From Mesobacillus harenae (lineage in GTDB: Bacteria; Bacillota; Bacilli; Bacillales; Cytobacillaceae), in NCBI RefSeq assembly GCF_013343715.1, contig NZ_JABUNR010000008.1:146801-210800 (forward strand): a stretch of DNA of 64,000 bases, written 5' to 3'. The position numbers and the translations under genes are program-made. The notes under the pieces were generated by a model. It was not told the origin of the DNA, ran no database searches, and saw nothing but the letters and a program-made list of their open reading frames with translations. This document shows, in pieces, positions 40,308 to 49,185 of this stretch (within the stretch, counting starts at the first letter, position 1; every line of letters begins with the position of its first letter).

Positions 40308-40427
40308 TTAAAGCTTCCCCCGAGATATCGAGCGAGATGGAACAAGGGTGCCTTTCTTTATATAGACAAATCCACCTTCTAGTGCAGAGCCAATGACGAA
40401 TCTTGAAGATGCTGTTAAGACTTTCAT
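40308..40427 (-). CDS. Possible small protein, 39 aa
   Basis: GGAGG precedes an ATG at 40427 on the minus strand. The product is small and basic (SRFVIGSALEGGFVYIKKG). The strong terminator downstream supports an expressed unit. No family is recognised. Confidence 0.45.
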   Translation of the reverse strand: MKVLTASSRFVIGSALEGGFVYIKKGTLVPSRSISRGKL

Positions 40428-40499
40428 TGCTTACCAGTCCTCCTCTTTACTATTGGCCTTGCGTTTTTTTATACCCGAATTAGGAGCAGTAAAACTGAG

Positions 40500-40733
40500 A
40501 CAACATTGATTTCCTTTTTTACTTATTAAAATTGTTAATTCTTAACAGTGATAATTCGATTGAAGGCGATCTAACGGAATATGCACAGGACCTTTCCCTC
40601 GTGCGTTGCGACTCTGCAAATCAATAAGCGGTGAAAGGGGAGACCCTCTATGCTGCTTTAGTACCGAGGGGGCCCTCCAGACCTTCCCGGGGAAAACGAG
40701 CGCCTGGAACGGAAAGCCAAATTTAACAGAGCC
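40500..40733. repeat. Dispersed repeat family 1, diverged copy C
   Basis: The right part (GGGGAGACC, CCGAGGGGG, GAAAACGAGCGCCTGGAACGG and final TTTAACAGAGCC) follows copy B. The left part keeps only TTGAAGGCGATC and ACAACATTGATTT. An insertion is present in the middle. Confidence 0.65.
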
Positions 40734-40753
40734 TTTACTTAAAGGTAAAGCGT

Positions 40754-41854
40754 TTAACCTGTCAACTTCTTCATCAGTTCCCTAATGTTTGATTGTGAGT
40801 TTATAAAAGAAGAAACAGCCTTCAAATGTTTCTCCTTTTCGGGGGAGGATCTTTCCAAGAAAAGAAGCAGTGACTCATCGAGATTATTAAAGTCAATGGC
40901 AAAGTCTTTGTTTATAATCAGGTTTTGATTCAATAGGAACTTTTGGTTCATCTCTTCCTGACCAGGGAGAGGCTTAAGCAAGCAAATAGGCAGCTGCTTT
41001 AGCAAGCATTCACTAATCGTTACCCCGCCTGGCTTTGTTAAGATTAAATCCGCTTCTTCATACAGCCGGTTCATTTCATCTCGGCATGAAATATAATCCG
41101 CTGCTACAATATTGGGATGTTGCAGATCAGTTATTTTCTCAAAAAGAGTGCGGTTTTGTCCACACAATATTGTGTAGGTGATTCGCCCCGTTTTCCCAGC
41201 ATGTGTGATCATTTTTTCAATGGGACCAACCCCAAGATTTCCCCCTGACACAATGACTTTATAGGAGCTTTTCTTTTGGGCCTCCTGCCTTCCTGTAGAA
41301 ATTTTAGGATGGACAGGTATTCCTGTAACAAATATTTTTTCCTGGCTAATGCCACGCTCTAACAAAAATAGTTTTGTTTCCTCACTTGGAACAAAGTGGT
41401 AATCGACATCGGTAATTCCCCAAACTGAGTTTATGAAAAAGTCAGTATAGGAGTTCACTACTGGCACATTAAGCATTTTTTTGCGCTTCATTTGATTCAA
41501 AAGATAGGACGGAAGAGCATGTGTACAAATGATTAAATCAGGGTTTTCCTCCTTAATTAGAGCAGAAATACTTTTATGAAAAAGTAAATCATATAACAGG
41601 TTTTTATGAGACCTGGACCGGCAAGCATTGCTTTTGTAAAGAATACTGTAAAAAGAGGGAATGTTTTTAATCATTGATAAGTAAATTTTAGAAATCAGTC
41701 TTTCACAAGCTCCATAAGAATACTGGAGAATGTCTACCTTTTTAATATCATACTTTCCGCCGTCTTCTGTTAAGTATTCGGATAATGCATCAGCAACCTG
41801 ATGATGTCCCGAAGCAATTTGCAAGAAAGGCAAAAAAAGGACCTTTTGCATCAA
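40754..41854 (-). CDS. MGDG synthase-like glycosyltransferase (YkoN-like)
   Basis: The start LFLPFLQIASGHHQVADALSEYL is the GHxxVA loop of the MGDG-synthase family (residues 15-25). The C-terminal half carries GTB-fold motifs (VSGGNLGVGPIEKM, TKPGGVTISECL). Such enzymes add sugars to diacylglycerol or related membrane lipids on the cytoplasmic face. The length, and the divergent YkoP and YkoQ neighbours, match the ykoN locus of B. subtilis. The exact lipid product is not known. The start is at 41854. Confidence 0.8.
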   Translation of the reverse strand: MMQKVLFLPFLQIASGHHQVADALSEYLTEDGGKYDIKKVDILQYSYGACERLISKIYLSMIKNIPSFYSILYKSNACRSRSHKNLLYDLLFHKSISALIKEENPDLIICTHALPSYLLNQMKRKKMLNVPVVNSYTDFFINSVWGITDVDYHFVPSEETKLFLLERGISQEKIFVTGIPVHPKISTGRQEAQKKSSYKVIVSGGNLGVGPIEKMITHAGKTGRITYTILCGQNRTLFEKITDLQHPNIVAADYISCRDEMNRLYEEADLILTKPGGVTISECLLKQLPICLLKPLPGQEEMNQKFLLNQNLIINKDFAIDFNNLDESLLLFLERSSPEKEKHLKAVSSFINSQSNIRELMKKLTG

Positions 41855-41991
41855 AAAACACCCTTTTTAATTTAGTATGAAGGGCAGCTGGCGTTTTCAT
41901 TCTTATTTTTAAAAACCTTTCATTTCCAATTTAAAAACGCGAAGATTGATTATCCTATACATGTAACCGTTTTGAAAGGAGCAAGGCACAA

Positions 41992-42570
41992 ATGTTAATC
42001 CGCTTGTCCATTTTATCAGTCTGGCACCTTATTGATCCTTTGTATTACTGGTTCACCCGACTTCAGTATATTGAAGCTTCTAATAAGAAAAAAGCGGTTT
42101 TTCGGGTAAGACTGACAAAATATAAGGGAAGAGATATAATCCTGTCAGATGGAACATCTATAGCTAAAAATGATGTGCTTGTTAAAGTTCATTTGCACAA
42201 TGTAAGGCTTTTGAGTGAATTGATGAAGACTGAAAACTCACTTACAAAAGGAAAAATCATTATTAAACAGGTATTAGAGTCAATGCCCTTACTGGCTGAC
42301 TACATAACGAGTCATCCTAAAGAGCAGAACATTAAAGGTGTGATTGGGATCACAATGATCAACAAGGGAGTGAAAAGGCTTGGTTTTGAAACATTCGAGC
42401 CAGCGAATAGCTTGTATAAAACCGTAAAGTGGCTGACCCAGCTTCCCATCTTATTTTTATCATCTTCTAATTCATCATTAACAAATTTAAGTAAGCAACG
42501 TCCAATTTATTTACTTATGTCAAAGGAGCAGCTCATTGACCGCTATTCACCTGAAAAACAAGTTCGCTAA
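41992..42570 (+). CDS. ykoP: YkoP-like protein
   Basis: The 192-residue protein starts with a hydrophobic, aromatic segment (LSILSVWHLIDPLYYWFTRL) and continues as a soluble domain. It matches the YkoP family of unknown function by start sequence and neighbourhood (ykoN, ykoQ). GAAAGGAG precedes the ATG. It is likely co-transcribed with the phosphoesterase downstream. Its pairing with a lipid glycosyltransferase suggests a membrane lipid role. Confidence 0.78.
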   Translation: MLIRLSILSVWHLIDPLYYWFTRLQYIEASNKKKAVFRVRLTKYKGRDIILSDGTSIAKNDVLVKVHLHNVRLLSELMKTENSLTKGKIIIKQVLESMPLLADYITSHPKEQNIKGVIGITMINKGVKRLGFETFEPANSLYKTVKWLTQLPILFLSSSNSSLTNLSKQRPIYLLMSKEQLIDRYSPEKQVR

Positions 42571-42640
42571 AGCTGCCAGCAACTCCCACTAGGACTTTTT
42601 CCCTATCCCTACTATACTTTATAGAGGGAGGGGATTTTTT

Positions 42641-43453
42641 ATGGAGAAAGCACTATTTATGATTGTAATTCTTTATCTTATATTCTTAATCTATAAAGCT
42701 AATAAAAACACTAAAGATGTTGTCATTAATTCCATTGCTTTACCCCATCAAAAATTGCTCACTCAGCAGGATTTTACGATACTCCATCTTTCTGATTTAC
42801 ACCTTGAAAATATATCGGTCAGCCCGGATGAACTCTTAGAGATCGTTTCCGAGAAGCCAGTTGACTTAATTGCTCTAACAGGCGATTTTCTTGATCGCAA
42901 ACGGAGTATTCCAAGGCTTATTCCTTACCTAAAGGCTCTTCAGACTTTAAAGCCTCGTTTAGGGATGTTTGCTGTATTTGGAAACCACGATTACGTTTTG
43001 AAGGGTGAAAACTTTGATCTGTTAAAGAGTACCCTTGAGGATAATGGTGTAACTACGTTGCAAAATGAGCATTTAACATTAGAAGTTAACGGTGCAAACC
43101 TTAATATAATTGGAATTGATGATTACAGCACGAACCGCAGTGATATTAAAAAATCGTACAGTAATTTGCCTGAGGGTTATAATCTTGTTTTGACCCACGA
43201 TCCGAATATAGTGCTTGAAATGGAAGATAGAGAATACGACTACTTGTTGTCAGGACATTTCCATGGTGGACAAATCCATTGGCCTAAACCATATCATCTT
43301 GCGAAAATGGGGAAACTTGTAAGTATGAACATGGTGAAGGGGCTGCACCATCACCAAGGTAAACCATTTTATATCAGTGAAGGACTAGGCCAAACTGGAG
43401 TTAATATCCGAGTTGGCAGCCGTCCTGAAATCACGTTCCATCAAATCTCTTAA
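42641..43453 (+). CDS. ykoQ: Membrane-associated metallophosphoesterase YkoQ
   Basis: This is a calcineurin-like phosphoesterase of 270 residues with one N-terminal membrane segment (residues 3-19). The metal-binding motifs are in order: LHLSDLHLE, LTGDFLDR, FGNHDY, LTHDPN and SGHFHGGQIHWP. The substrate is unknown; relatives cleave UDP-diacylglucosamine or other phosphodiesters. GGGAGGGG precedes the ATG. It lies downstream of ykoP as in B. subtilis. A terminator follows. Confidence 0.88.
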   Translation: MEKALFMIVILYLIFLIYKANKNTKDVVINSIALPHQKLLTQQDFTILHLSDLHLENISVSPDELLEIVSEKPVDLIALTGDFLDRKRSIPRLIPYLKALQTLKPRLGMFAVFGNHDYVLKGENFDLLKSTLEDNGVTTLQNEHLTLEVNGANLNIIGIDDYSTNRSDIKKSYSNLPEGYNLVLTHDPNIVLEMEDREYDYLLSGHFHGGQIHWPKPYHLAKMGKLVSMNMVKGLHHHQGKPFYISEGLGQTGVNIRVGSRPEITFHQIS

Positions 43454-43468
43454 ACTTTTAAAAAGGTG

Positions 43469-43498
43469 CCGAAAGCATAATTGCTTTCGGTTTTTTTG
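43469..43498 (+). terminator. Terminator of ykoPQ
   Basis: CCGAAAGC-N6-GCTTTCGG followed by seven T. Confidence 0.9.
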
Positions 43499-43647
43499 TT
43501 TTGTTATCCGATTAGGGGATAAAGGAACAGTAAAAATTTATAAGGGTAAGCGGGAAATGGCAAACTATACTAACGGAATAAAAGTCAGAGGAAATCAAAG
43601 CTTATGACCTGCTGTGCTTAGAAATTATTGTTGAAGGACTGATTAAT

Positions 43648-44391
43648 ATGTATGAAGAACTTTTGAATACTAATCACCGTACCCATCCTCTCCCAAGCAT
43701 CCCGTGGATTATGACACAGGTATGGGAGAATACAGCCTTTTTTCATTGGCCTATTCCAAAGAAAACGATAAGAGATAATGTACCGCATGAACTAGAGATT
43801 GATTCCTTTAATGGGAACGCATGGATTGGAATTGTTCCTTTTCGAGTATCTGAAATGAGGGTTCGATTTCTGCCTAAAATACCTTTTATGAATTCATTTA
43901 ACGAATTAAATCTTAGAACATACGTCACTTTTAAGGGAGTTCCAGGAGTTTATTTTTTTACTCTTGATGCAAATCATCCTGTAGTAGCAGGACTAGCTCG
44001 AGTTTTCTATGGACTACCTTATAATAATGCTGAACTTACAATACAGAACGAAAAGGATTTTCTCGTAATAAAGAGTGGACGCAACAACAAGAAGGGCTTG
44101 TTTGAATTCCAGGGATCTTATAGGCCAAGTTCAAGTATTTTTTTATCAGAAGTGGGAAGCATGGAAGAATTTCTGACTGAGCGCTATTGTTTATGGACTA
44201 AGAGGGGAAACAAGCTTTTTAGGGCTGATATCCATCATACGAAATGGGAGCTGCAGAAAGCCGAGGCAGAGGTCTTGAAAAATACCATTGGTGCAGGTCT
44301 TTCCTCGAATCTTTTTGCCTCCCAGCCTGTTTTTCACTATTGCAAATATAAAAGAGCTTTTTTCTGGCCATTAATCCCTGAGCACGTTTAA
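43648..44391 (+). CDS. yqjF: YqjF-like DUF2071 protein
   Basis: The 247-residue cytoplasmic protein has MTQVWENTAFFHWPIP near the N-terminus. It continues with WIGIVPFRVSEMRVRFLPKIP and the central NELNLRTYVTFKGVPGVYFFTLDA, all typical of the YqjF/DUF2071 family, whose function is unknown. The start at 43648 has only GAAGGA as a weak ribosome binding site. It is a single gene. Confidence 0.85.
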   Translation: MYEELLNTNHRTHPLPSIPWIMTQVWENTAFFHWPIPKKTIRDNVPHELEIDSFNGNAWIGIVPFRVSEMRVRFLPKIPFMNSFNELNLRTYVTFKGVPGVYFFTLDANHPVVAGLARVFYGLPYNNAELTIQNEKDFLVIKSGRNNKKGLFEFQGSYRPSSSIFLSEVGSMEEFLTERYCLWTKRGNKLFRADIHHTKWELQKAEAEVLKNTIGAGLSSNLFASQPVFHYCKYKRAFFWPLIPEHV

Positions 44392-44528
44392 AGACGTACG
44401 AACGGAAGAGGGTTTTTAGAAATTAAACCCGGCCGGGTCAAAAGTCGGTTCGTCTATTTTAGAATAATACCAGGGATCGGAAGAGTTTTTTCACAGTAAA
44501 GGAATTGCTTCGGGTCTTTTTGCTGGCT

Positions 44529-44687
44529 CTAGTCTATACGTTGCAGGTTGATTGCGCTATTATTTTTTGTGCATTTTCTTGCGAGTAGTTGTTTCGCCTG
44601 ATTATATGAAAGCCCAGAGTTAGCGTTCTGTATTTTTACTTCATCTATATTTGTTCCTACAATTGTTACTCTTGGTCTTTTTTGCAA
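44529..44687 (-). CDS. Small basic protein, 52 aa
   Basis: The TTG start at 44687 follows GGAGGGTG. The product reads as a short beta strand (RPRVTIVGTNIDEV) and a helix (NSGLSYNQAKQLLARK). This resembles a group of small Bacillus proteins I cannot name with certainty. Function unknown. Confidence 0.55.
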   Translation of the reverse strand: MQKRPRVTIVGTNIDEVKIQNANSGLSYNQAKQLLARKCTKNNSAINLQRID

Positions 44688-44764
44688 AATTTCACCCTCC
44701 AGTTTTCACATTTGCCTACTTTTCACATAAACTGCTTTGTAAACTTTAATCAAGGAGGACGATT

Positions 44765-45343
44765 ATGAATTATTATCATTACTATCATCCTGGTTATCGG
44801 AGCAGTTATGCACCGCCAGTAACTAGTTACTCCTACCCATATAGTCAAAGGTATTACTCACGGGAAACCCAGCAGAATGGGGCTGTAGCCTATGCAGAAA
44901 TAAAAGGCGGCCCGCTCGCACCTGAAATCCGCGGTACCGTCATTCTATTTGAAACTCCACATGGAACTGAAGTTTTTGCCGAGGTAACAGGTCTTCCGGA
45001 GTATAGGCCAAGAAATGAAAGTAAAGCACCAGTCGGTCCGCATGGTTTCCATATCCATGAAAATGGATCATGTGATATCGGTGAGCAAAATAATCCATTT
45101 CAGGATGCGGGAGGACATTGGAATCCAAGGAATCAGCCCCATGGCAACCATGCTGGCGACTTTCCAGTCTTATTTTCGAATAATGGATACTCAAGAATGT
45201 CGTTTTTTACCAATAAATTTTCAGTAAGAGAAAGCATTGGAAAAGCCATTATTATCCATGAAAATCCAGATGATTTCGAGTCTCAGCCTTCAGGTGATGC
45301 AGGAAAAAGGCTGGCTTGTGGTGTTATCACCCAGTTGAGATAG
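44765..45343 (+). CDS. Cu/Zn superoxide dismutase-like protein
   Basis: The SodC fold is clear: HGFHIHENGSCD, GGHWNPRNQPHGNHAGDFPVL and GKAIIIHENPDDF. All metal ligands (two copper His, the bridging His, the zinc His pair and Asp, and the late copper His) are present. The paired Cys lie in NGSCD and ACGVI. The N-terminus has no signal peptide but about 30 residues rich in Tyr, Pro and Ser. Coat association is therefore possible. CAAGGAGG precedes the ATG. The family in B. subtilis is YojM. Confidence 0.88.
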   Translation: MNYYHYYHPGYRSSYAPPVTSYSYPYSQRYYSRETQQNGAVAYAEIKGGPLAPEIRGTVILFETPHGTEVFAEVTGLPEYRPRNESKAPVGPHGFHIHENGSCDIGEQNNPFQDAGGHWNPRNQPHGNHAGDFPVLFSNNGYSRMSFFTNKFSVRESIGKAIIIHENPDDFESQPSGDAGKRLACGVITQLR

Positions 45344-45352
45344 ACAGTAGGC

Positions 45353-45619
45353 CTAGTGATATTGATCAAGCTGGTCTTCATAGGCCGTATGATAGGCCCG
45401 CTCAGCAGAATCCTTGGTAGCAAATAATGCATCGTCATCTTCAATAACATGGAAAGTCTCGTTAATAAATAGTGCCAGTGCATTAGGGTCCCTTGGGTGT
45501 GGTACAATTTCGGCTTCTTTCACATTCGCGACAGACGGGACGTGGGGGTTTCGGTATATAACATAAACCTGGTCGCCGTTCTTAAGATCCTTAGGATCAA
45601 CACTTTCCACATTTATCAT
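45353..45619 (-). CDS. splA: SplA-like transcriptional regulator
   Basis: The 88-residue product has DQVYVIYRNPHVPSVANVKEAEIV and then LALFINETFHVIEDDDALFATKDSAERAY. This matches SplA, the TRAP-like regulator of the spore photoproduct lyase operon (splAB). splB is absent here. GAAAGGAATG precedes the start. The gene is convergent with the SodC-like gene, with only 9 bp between stops. Confidence 0.8.
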   Translation of the reverse strand: MINVESVDPKDLKNGDQVYVIYRNPHVPSVANVKEAEIVPHPRDPNALALFINETFHVIEDDDALFATKDSAERAYHTAYEDQLDQYH

Positions 45620-45638
45620 TCCTTTCTTGGATTAGCTG

Positions 45639-45824
45639 TTATAAATTTTCATTTTGCTGTCGAATCTCATCACCTGTAATGAGGATATTAGCTGTTTCAA
45701 GATTCTTATGTTCATTAACAGAATCACCCGGATAATTTCTCAGATTGGGTCCTCTTCCATCCGTTTCAATTGATATTGCATTTTCTTCTGGTGCTTGCGT
45801 CAAATATTCTTTTTCCTTTTTCAT
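45639..45824 (-). CDS. Hypothetical small protein, 61 aa
   Basis: The ATG at 45824 has GGGGGTG upstream; the longer frame from 45854 lacks one. The product is acidic and hydrophilic (LTQAPEENAISIETDGRGPN), with no motif. It lies 19 bp upstream of splA and may share its transcript. Confidence 0.5.
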   Translation of the reverse strand: MKKEKEYLTQAPEENAISIETDGRGPNLRNYPGDSVNEHKNLETANILITGDEIRQQNENL

Positions 45825-45964
45825 TGGAATCACCCCCAGTTTACTAATTTGCATGCTGTTACCTCAGGTTTTCCTAATTCTCGTATTTCTACGTAGCAAA
45901 TTTTTTCCACACTAGCTTTAGAGGTAATGGTTAAAATAAGTAACACATAAAAGGAGGAGACGAA

Positions 45965-47227
45965 ATGGTGAAAGAGAGTCTCGTAATCGATGAGATAAAG
46001 AAGCATTCAATAAAACTGAACTCAAATGATGACCTTAATTCATTAGTGGAAGCAGCGGGTGAGGCGGAATTTGTCTTGCTCGGAGAAGCTTCTCACGGAA
46101 CGTCTGAATTTTATTCTTTCCGAGCAGAGATCACCAAAAGGCTTATAAAGGAAAAGGGATTTTCTATTATAGGAGTAGAAGGAGACTGGCCTTCCTGTTT
46201 TACAATCAATCGTTTTATAAAAGGCGAAAGGAACGGAACGGCAGCAAATGCTTTGCAGGATTTTAACCGCTGGCCTACGTGGATGTGGGCTAATAAAGAA
46301 GTTGAGTCCCTAATCAGCTGGTTGAAAGAGTACAACGACCAATCAAACGGTAATGTGGGCTTTTATGGGATTGATGTATATAGTTTATGGGAGTCAATGG
46401 AGGAAATGGTGAGGCAGCTGCAAAAAATTTCCCCGCGAAGTGCAGAAAAGGCCAGACAGGCATTTGAGTGTTTTGAACCATTTGATAGAAGGCCTGAAAA
46501 CTATGGGATTTCTGCTGCCTTTTATGAGGAAGATTGTGTTGAAGAAATAATTGCCCTTTTGACAGAAATTCGTACAAAGAAGCACAAGTTGGACAAGTTA
46601 GGGGACGAAACAGCTTTAAATTTAGAGGTTAACGGAATGGTTACCCTTAATGCTGAAAGATATTACCGGGCTATGGTTGAGGGCGGACCTGATGATTGGA
46701 ATATTAGAGATACCCATATGGTCAGCGCCATTGAAGCTGTTAAAAAATCTTACGGGAATAGCTCAAAAGTTATCGTCTGGGAACATAACACACATATTGG
46801 TGATGCACGTGCTACTGACATGAAAGCGGAAGGTCTTGTAAATGTAGGTCAGTTGTTAAGGGAAAAATACGGACAGCAAGCGGTGTTTGCGGTAGGGTTT
46901 GGCACCCATCATGGAAGTGTAATTGCATCGAGCCGATGGGGGGATCCATTAAAAATTATGGAGGTTCCTAAAGCAGCTAAAGGAAGCTGGGAAGATTTAA
47001 TGAACAGAGCGGGAGCATATAACAAAATTCTGATGTTTAACCCTAAAAAGGACACTGTCTTCAATCATACCTTTGGGCACCGTGCTATAGGAGTCGTATA
47101 CAATCCAGAGGTTGAACTGCTTGGGAATTATGTTCCATCACGAATGGCGCAAAGATATGATGCCTTTGTTTATTTGGACAAGACGACAGCTTTAAACCCT
47201 TTATCTGTTGCGAACGCATATACTTAA
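45965..47227 (+). CDS. Erythromycin-esterase family protein
   Basis: The 420 residues carry the EreA/EreB superfamily signature: LLGEASHGTSEFY near the N-terminus with the catalytic-site His and Glu, VEGDWPSC, and WEHNTHIGDARA. Despite the name, most Bacillus members, such as YbfO, have no proven macrolide esterase activity. The protein is soluble, with no signal peptide. AAGGAGG precedes the ATG. Monocistronic. Confidence 0.85.
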   Translation: MVKESLVIDEIKKHSIKLNSNDDLNSLVEAAGEAEFVLLGEASHGTSEFYSFRAEITKRLIKEKGFSIIGVEGDWPSCFTINRFIKGERNGTAANALQDFNRWPTWMWANKEVESLISWLKEYNDQSNGNVGFYGIDVYSLWESMEEMVRQLQKISPRSAEKARQAFECFEPFDRRPENYGISAAFYEEDCVEEIIALLTEIRTKKHKLDKLGDETALNLEVNGMVTLNAERYYRAMVEGGPDDWNIRDTHMVSAIEAVKKSYGNSSKVIVWEHNTHIGDARATDMKAEGLVNVGQLLREKYGQQAVFAVGFGTHHGSVIASSRWGDPLKIMEVPKAAKGSWEDLMNRAGAYNKILMFNPKKDTVFNHTFGHRAIGVVYNPEVELLGNYVPSRMAQRYDAFVYLDKTTALNPLSVANAYT

Positions 47228-47451
47228 TGTCTGCAACTTACAATCAGGCTCCTTAATAGGGGCCTAATTGGCTCTGTTAGCGGGAGTCTCAAAGTTCAAA
47301 TATTCGTCATAATTGCAGCAATATACTTACCGAGATTGTGGTAATATTTAGGTGTAAAGGATAACCAAAGTAACATTAACATTAACAATTTAGGAGACTC
47401 AACCATAGTGTTCGTTCCGCAGTGAACGACATTGGAATTCCTTAGCAATAA

Positions 47452-47467
47452 TTGTAAACGGTTACAA
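47452..47467. promoter_or_regulatory. Orphan CcpA cre-like site
   Basis: TTGTAAACGGTTACAA meets every position of the cre consensus WTGNAANCGNWNNCAW. No intact gene lies downstream. Confidence 0.6.
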
Positions 47468-47977
47468 ACTCCAGTAGGGGGAGCCATCCAATTTTCAAGT
47501 ATCATTTCTGAAGTCGTTTTTCAGCCTGATGATAAAGAATGATTCAACTGGATGAGAAAAAAAGCTTTATCTATTAAATTTCGATTTGTACGTAAAGCAG
47601 AAGGTCTTATCCAAAAACCTGTTTCTAAAACAATACAAAGTTTGGTTTATGGGACAGGGAGGAGTCATCATTTAATTCCAGGTTGGATATCTGTGACTAA
47701 AATACTTGTTACTTGTTAATAGTGGAAGCAAGTCAAATCCCCAAAAGGGATTTGGTGAAATGTGTAACCATCAATAATGCAGGGATATGTGTCCTCGGTT
47801 AGAAACCGAATATTATGGGTCCGCTGATCGAATTGGGGCAATTCTTATGCAATCGTATCTGGATAGCACAGCGGTTCAAACACCATTGGCAGAAATAGAG
47901 CTCTTGCTCACCTAAAAGGATTTCTTTTTAGAAGCCAAAAAGATTTTGCCGGTGTAATGGTTGGGTCCCCTAAGTTG

Positions 47978-48023
47978 TTAATAAAGAGACTCTCTGGAAA
48001 TGGCCAGAGAGTTTCTTTATTAT
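47978..48023. terminator. Strong bidirectional hairpin
   Basis: AATAAAGA-GACTCTCTGG-N6-CCAGAGAGTTTCTTTATT is an 18-bp near-perfect stem with T runs on both strands. It lies between no intact genes. Confidence 0.7.
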
Positions 48024-48130
48024 TGTTTAGAAATAAAATTCCAATTCGATCTGCTTCTAGTTCACGGGCTAAGCGGTGGTGTACTTTACACAGCACCATC
48101 TAGCAGCTCCCACTATTATATTCGCGCCAG

Positions 48131-49051
48131 TTATTGTTTTCTTAAATAAAACAATGCAATAAATATTAACAATGCGAGACCAATGAAAACAGGAATCTCT
48201 GAGGGGCCTGTTTTTGGAGGTAAAGGCTGTTTACCAGCAGTGGTATTGGAATAAATGCCTTTATTACTGGACTTTGCTTCAGCCATGGCCTGATTGATTC
48301 TGCCTTCATATTTATAATCCCCATAATCATAGAAGTCTTCAACGAGTCCGGCATTAGTGATTTCCTCCTGAAGTAGCCTATTATCCACCCAAACCCACGC
48401 CAGCAAACGATCATATTTATCAAACAAACTGGGACCGTCTGTTTCAATCATAATTTGTCCGGTTTTTAAAAAAGAACAAGTGAATTGACTTGCTTCTTTT
48501 CCATAAGGTTCCATTTGAGACGTACTTTCAGGTGTATCAATGTACAGAAATCTAGTTTTATACAATTGCCCATTAATGTTAAAAGAAGCTGTATCACCGT
48601 CAGTACATTCATGAAGATCAGCTTTATATGTATTCTCTAGCTGGAGATCGGCAGGTTTAGAAGTTACAGCTGGCGGGACAGCTGCAGAAGCATTTCCAGC
48701 AGCAGAATGTATGGAATAAGAAGACCCGCTTAGTTCTGTGCCGTCCAAATCGATCTTCTCTTCGATTAGATTATATGAACAAGCGCTTTGGTTATGTTTT
48801 TTAATTAGCAAAAGCAAGTCCTGTTTAGTTTTAGCAGACAGGGCTAAAGAGGTTGGTTCATGCAGTATATAGACGCAGTCCTTATTTCTGAAATGTCCTC
48901 CTAATTCGTCTCTACTGCCGCTATGTGCTTGAACTTCTATAAAAAACGAATTTAAAGTAGTAAAAACAATCAAAAGATTTAAAAACACAATAAATGGTAA
49001 ACGGTTCAAACTTTCCCTCCTCAGTTTCAAAAACTCTAAATATCGTACCAT
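48131..49051 (-). CDS. Membrane-anchored thermonuclease-family protein
   Basis: The 306-residue protein has an N-terminal signal or anchor (about residues 18-40). An HSGSRDELGGH stretch follows, typical of the small YHYH/excalibur-like segment. A staphylococcal-nuclease-type domain sits at about 140-262 (TRFLYIDTPES, GKEASQFT, DRLLAWVWVD, LVEDFYDYGDYKYE). The C-terminus has a membrane segment followed by RKQ, a sortase-like or tail anchor without an LPxTG motif. It probably cuts nucleic acid at the cell surface. GGAGGGAAAG precedes the ATG region. The start could be 49051 or later. Confidence 0.8.
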   Translation of the reverse strand: MVRYLEFLKLRRESLNRLPFIVFLNLLIVFTTLNSFFIEVQAHSGSRDELGGHFRNKDCVYILHEPTSLALSAKTKQDLLLLIKKHNQSACSYNLIEEKIDLDGTELSGSSYSIHSAAGNASAAVPPAVTSKPADLQLENTYKADLHECTDGDTASFNINGQLYKTRFLYIDTPESTSQMEPYGKEASQFTCSFLKTGQIMIETDGPSLFDKYDRLLAWVWVDNRLLQEEITNAGLVEDFYDYGDYKYEGRINQAMAEAKSSNKGIYSNTTAGKQPLPPKTGPSEIPVFIGLALLIFIALFYLRKQ

Positions 49052-49185
49052 ACAATCGTTCTCTAGGGGGAAATAAGATACCTAGGAACAGCTATCTTAA
49101 AAGTTAGCCAAGGCTTTTGGTTGTTTTAACCAATATTTATGTGTACAATATAAAAAACTGAATATTCTAAAATGAGGGGGATCTC

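Larger units (their letters stand above)
47228..48130. other. Degenerate, gene-poor region with an orphan cre
   Basis: About 0.9 kb without an intact gene. It begins with GGCTCTGTTAGCGG, possibly a relic of repeat family 1. It contains a perfect cre match at 47452-47467 and a large terminator at 47978. Short protein-like frames (near 47490-47550 and 47820-47920, plus the minus frame 47908-48099) suggest eroded genes. None can be named. Confidence 0.5.

Noticed and set aside
47908..48099. Minus-strand frame with LARELEADRIGILF
   Set aside because: It is protein-like but spans the strong hairpin at 47978, with no ribosome binding site. It is listed only as a possible remnant.
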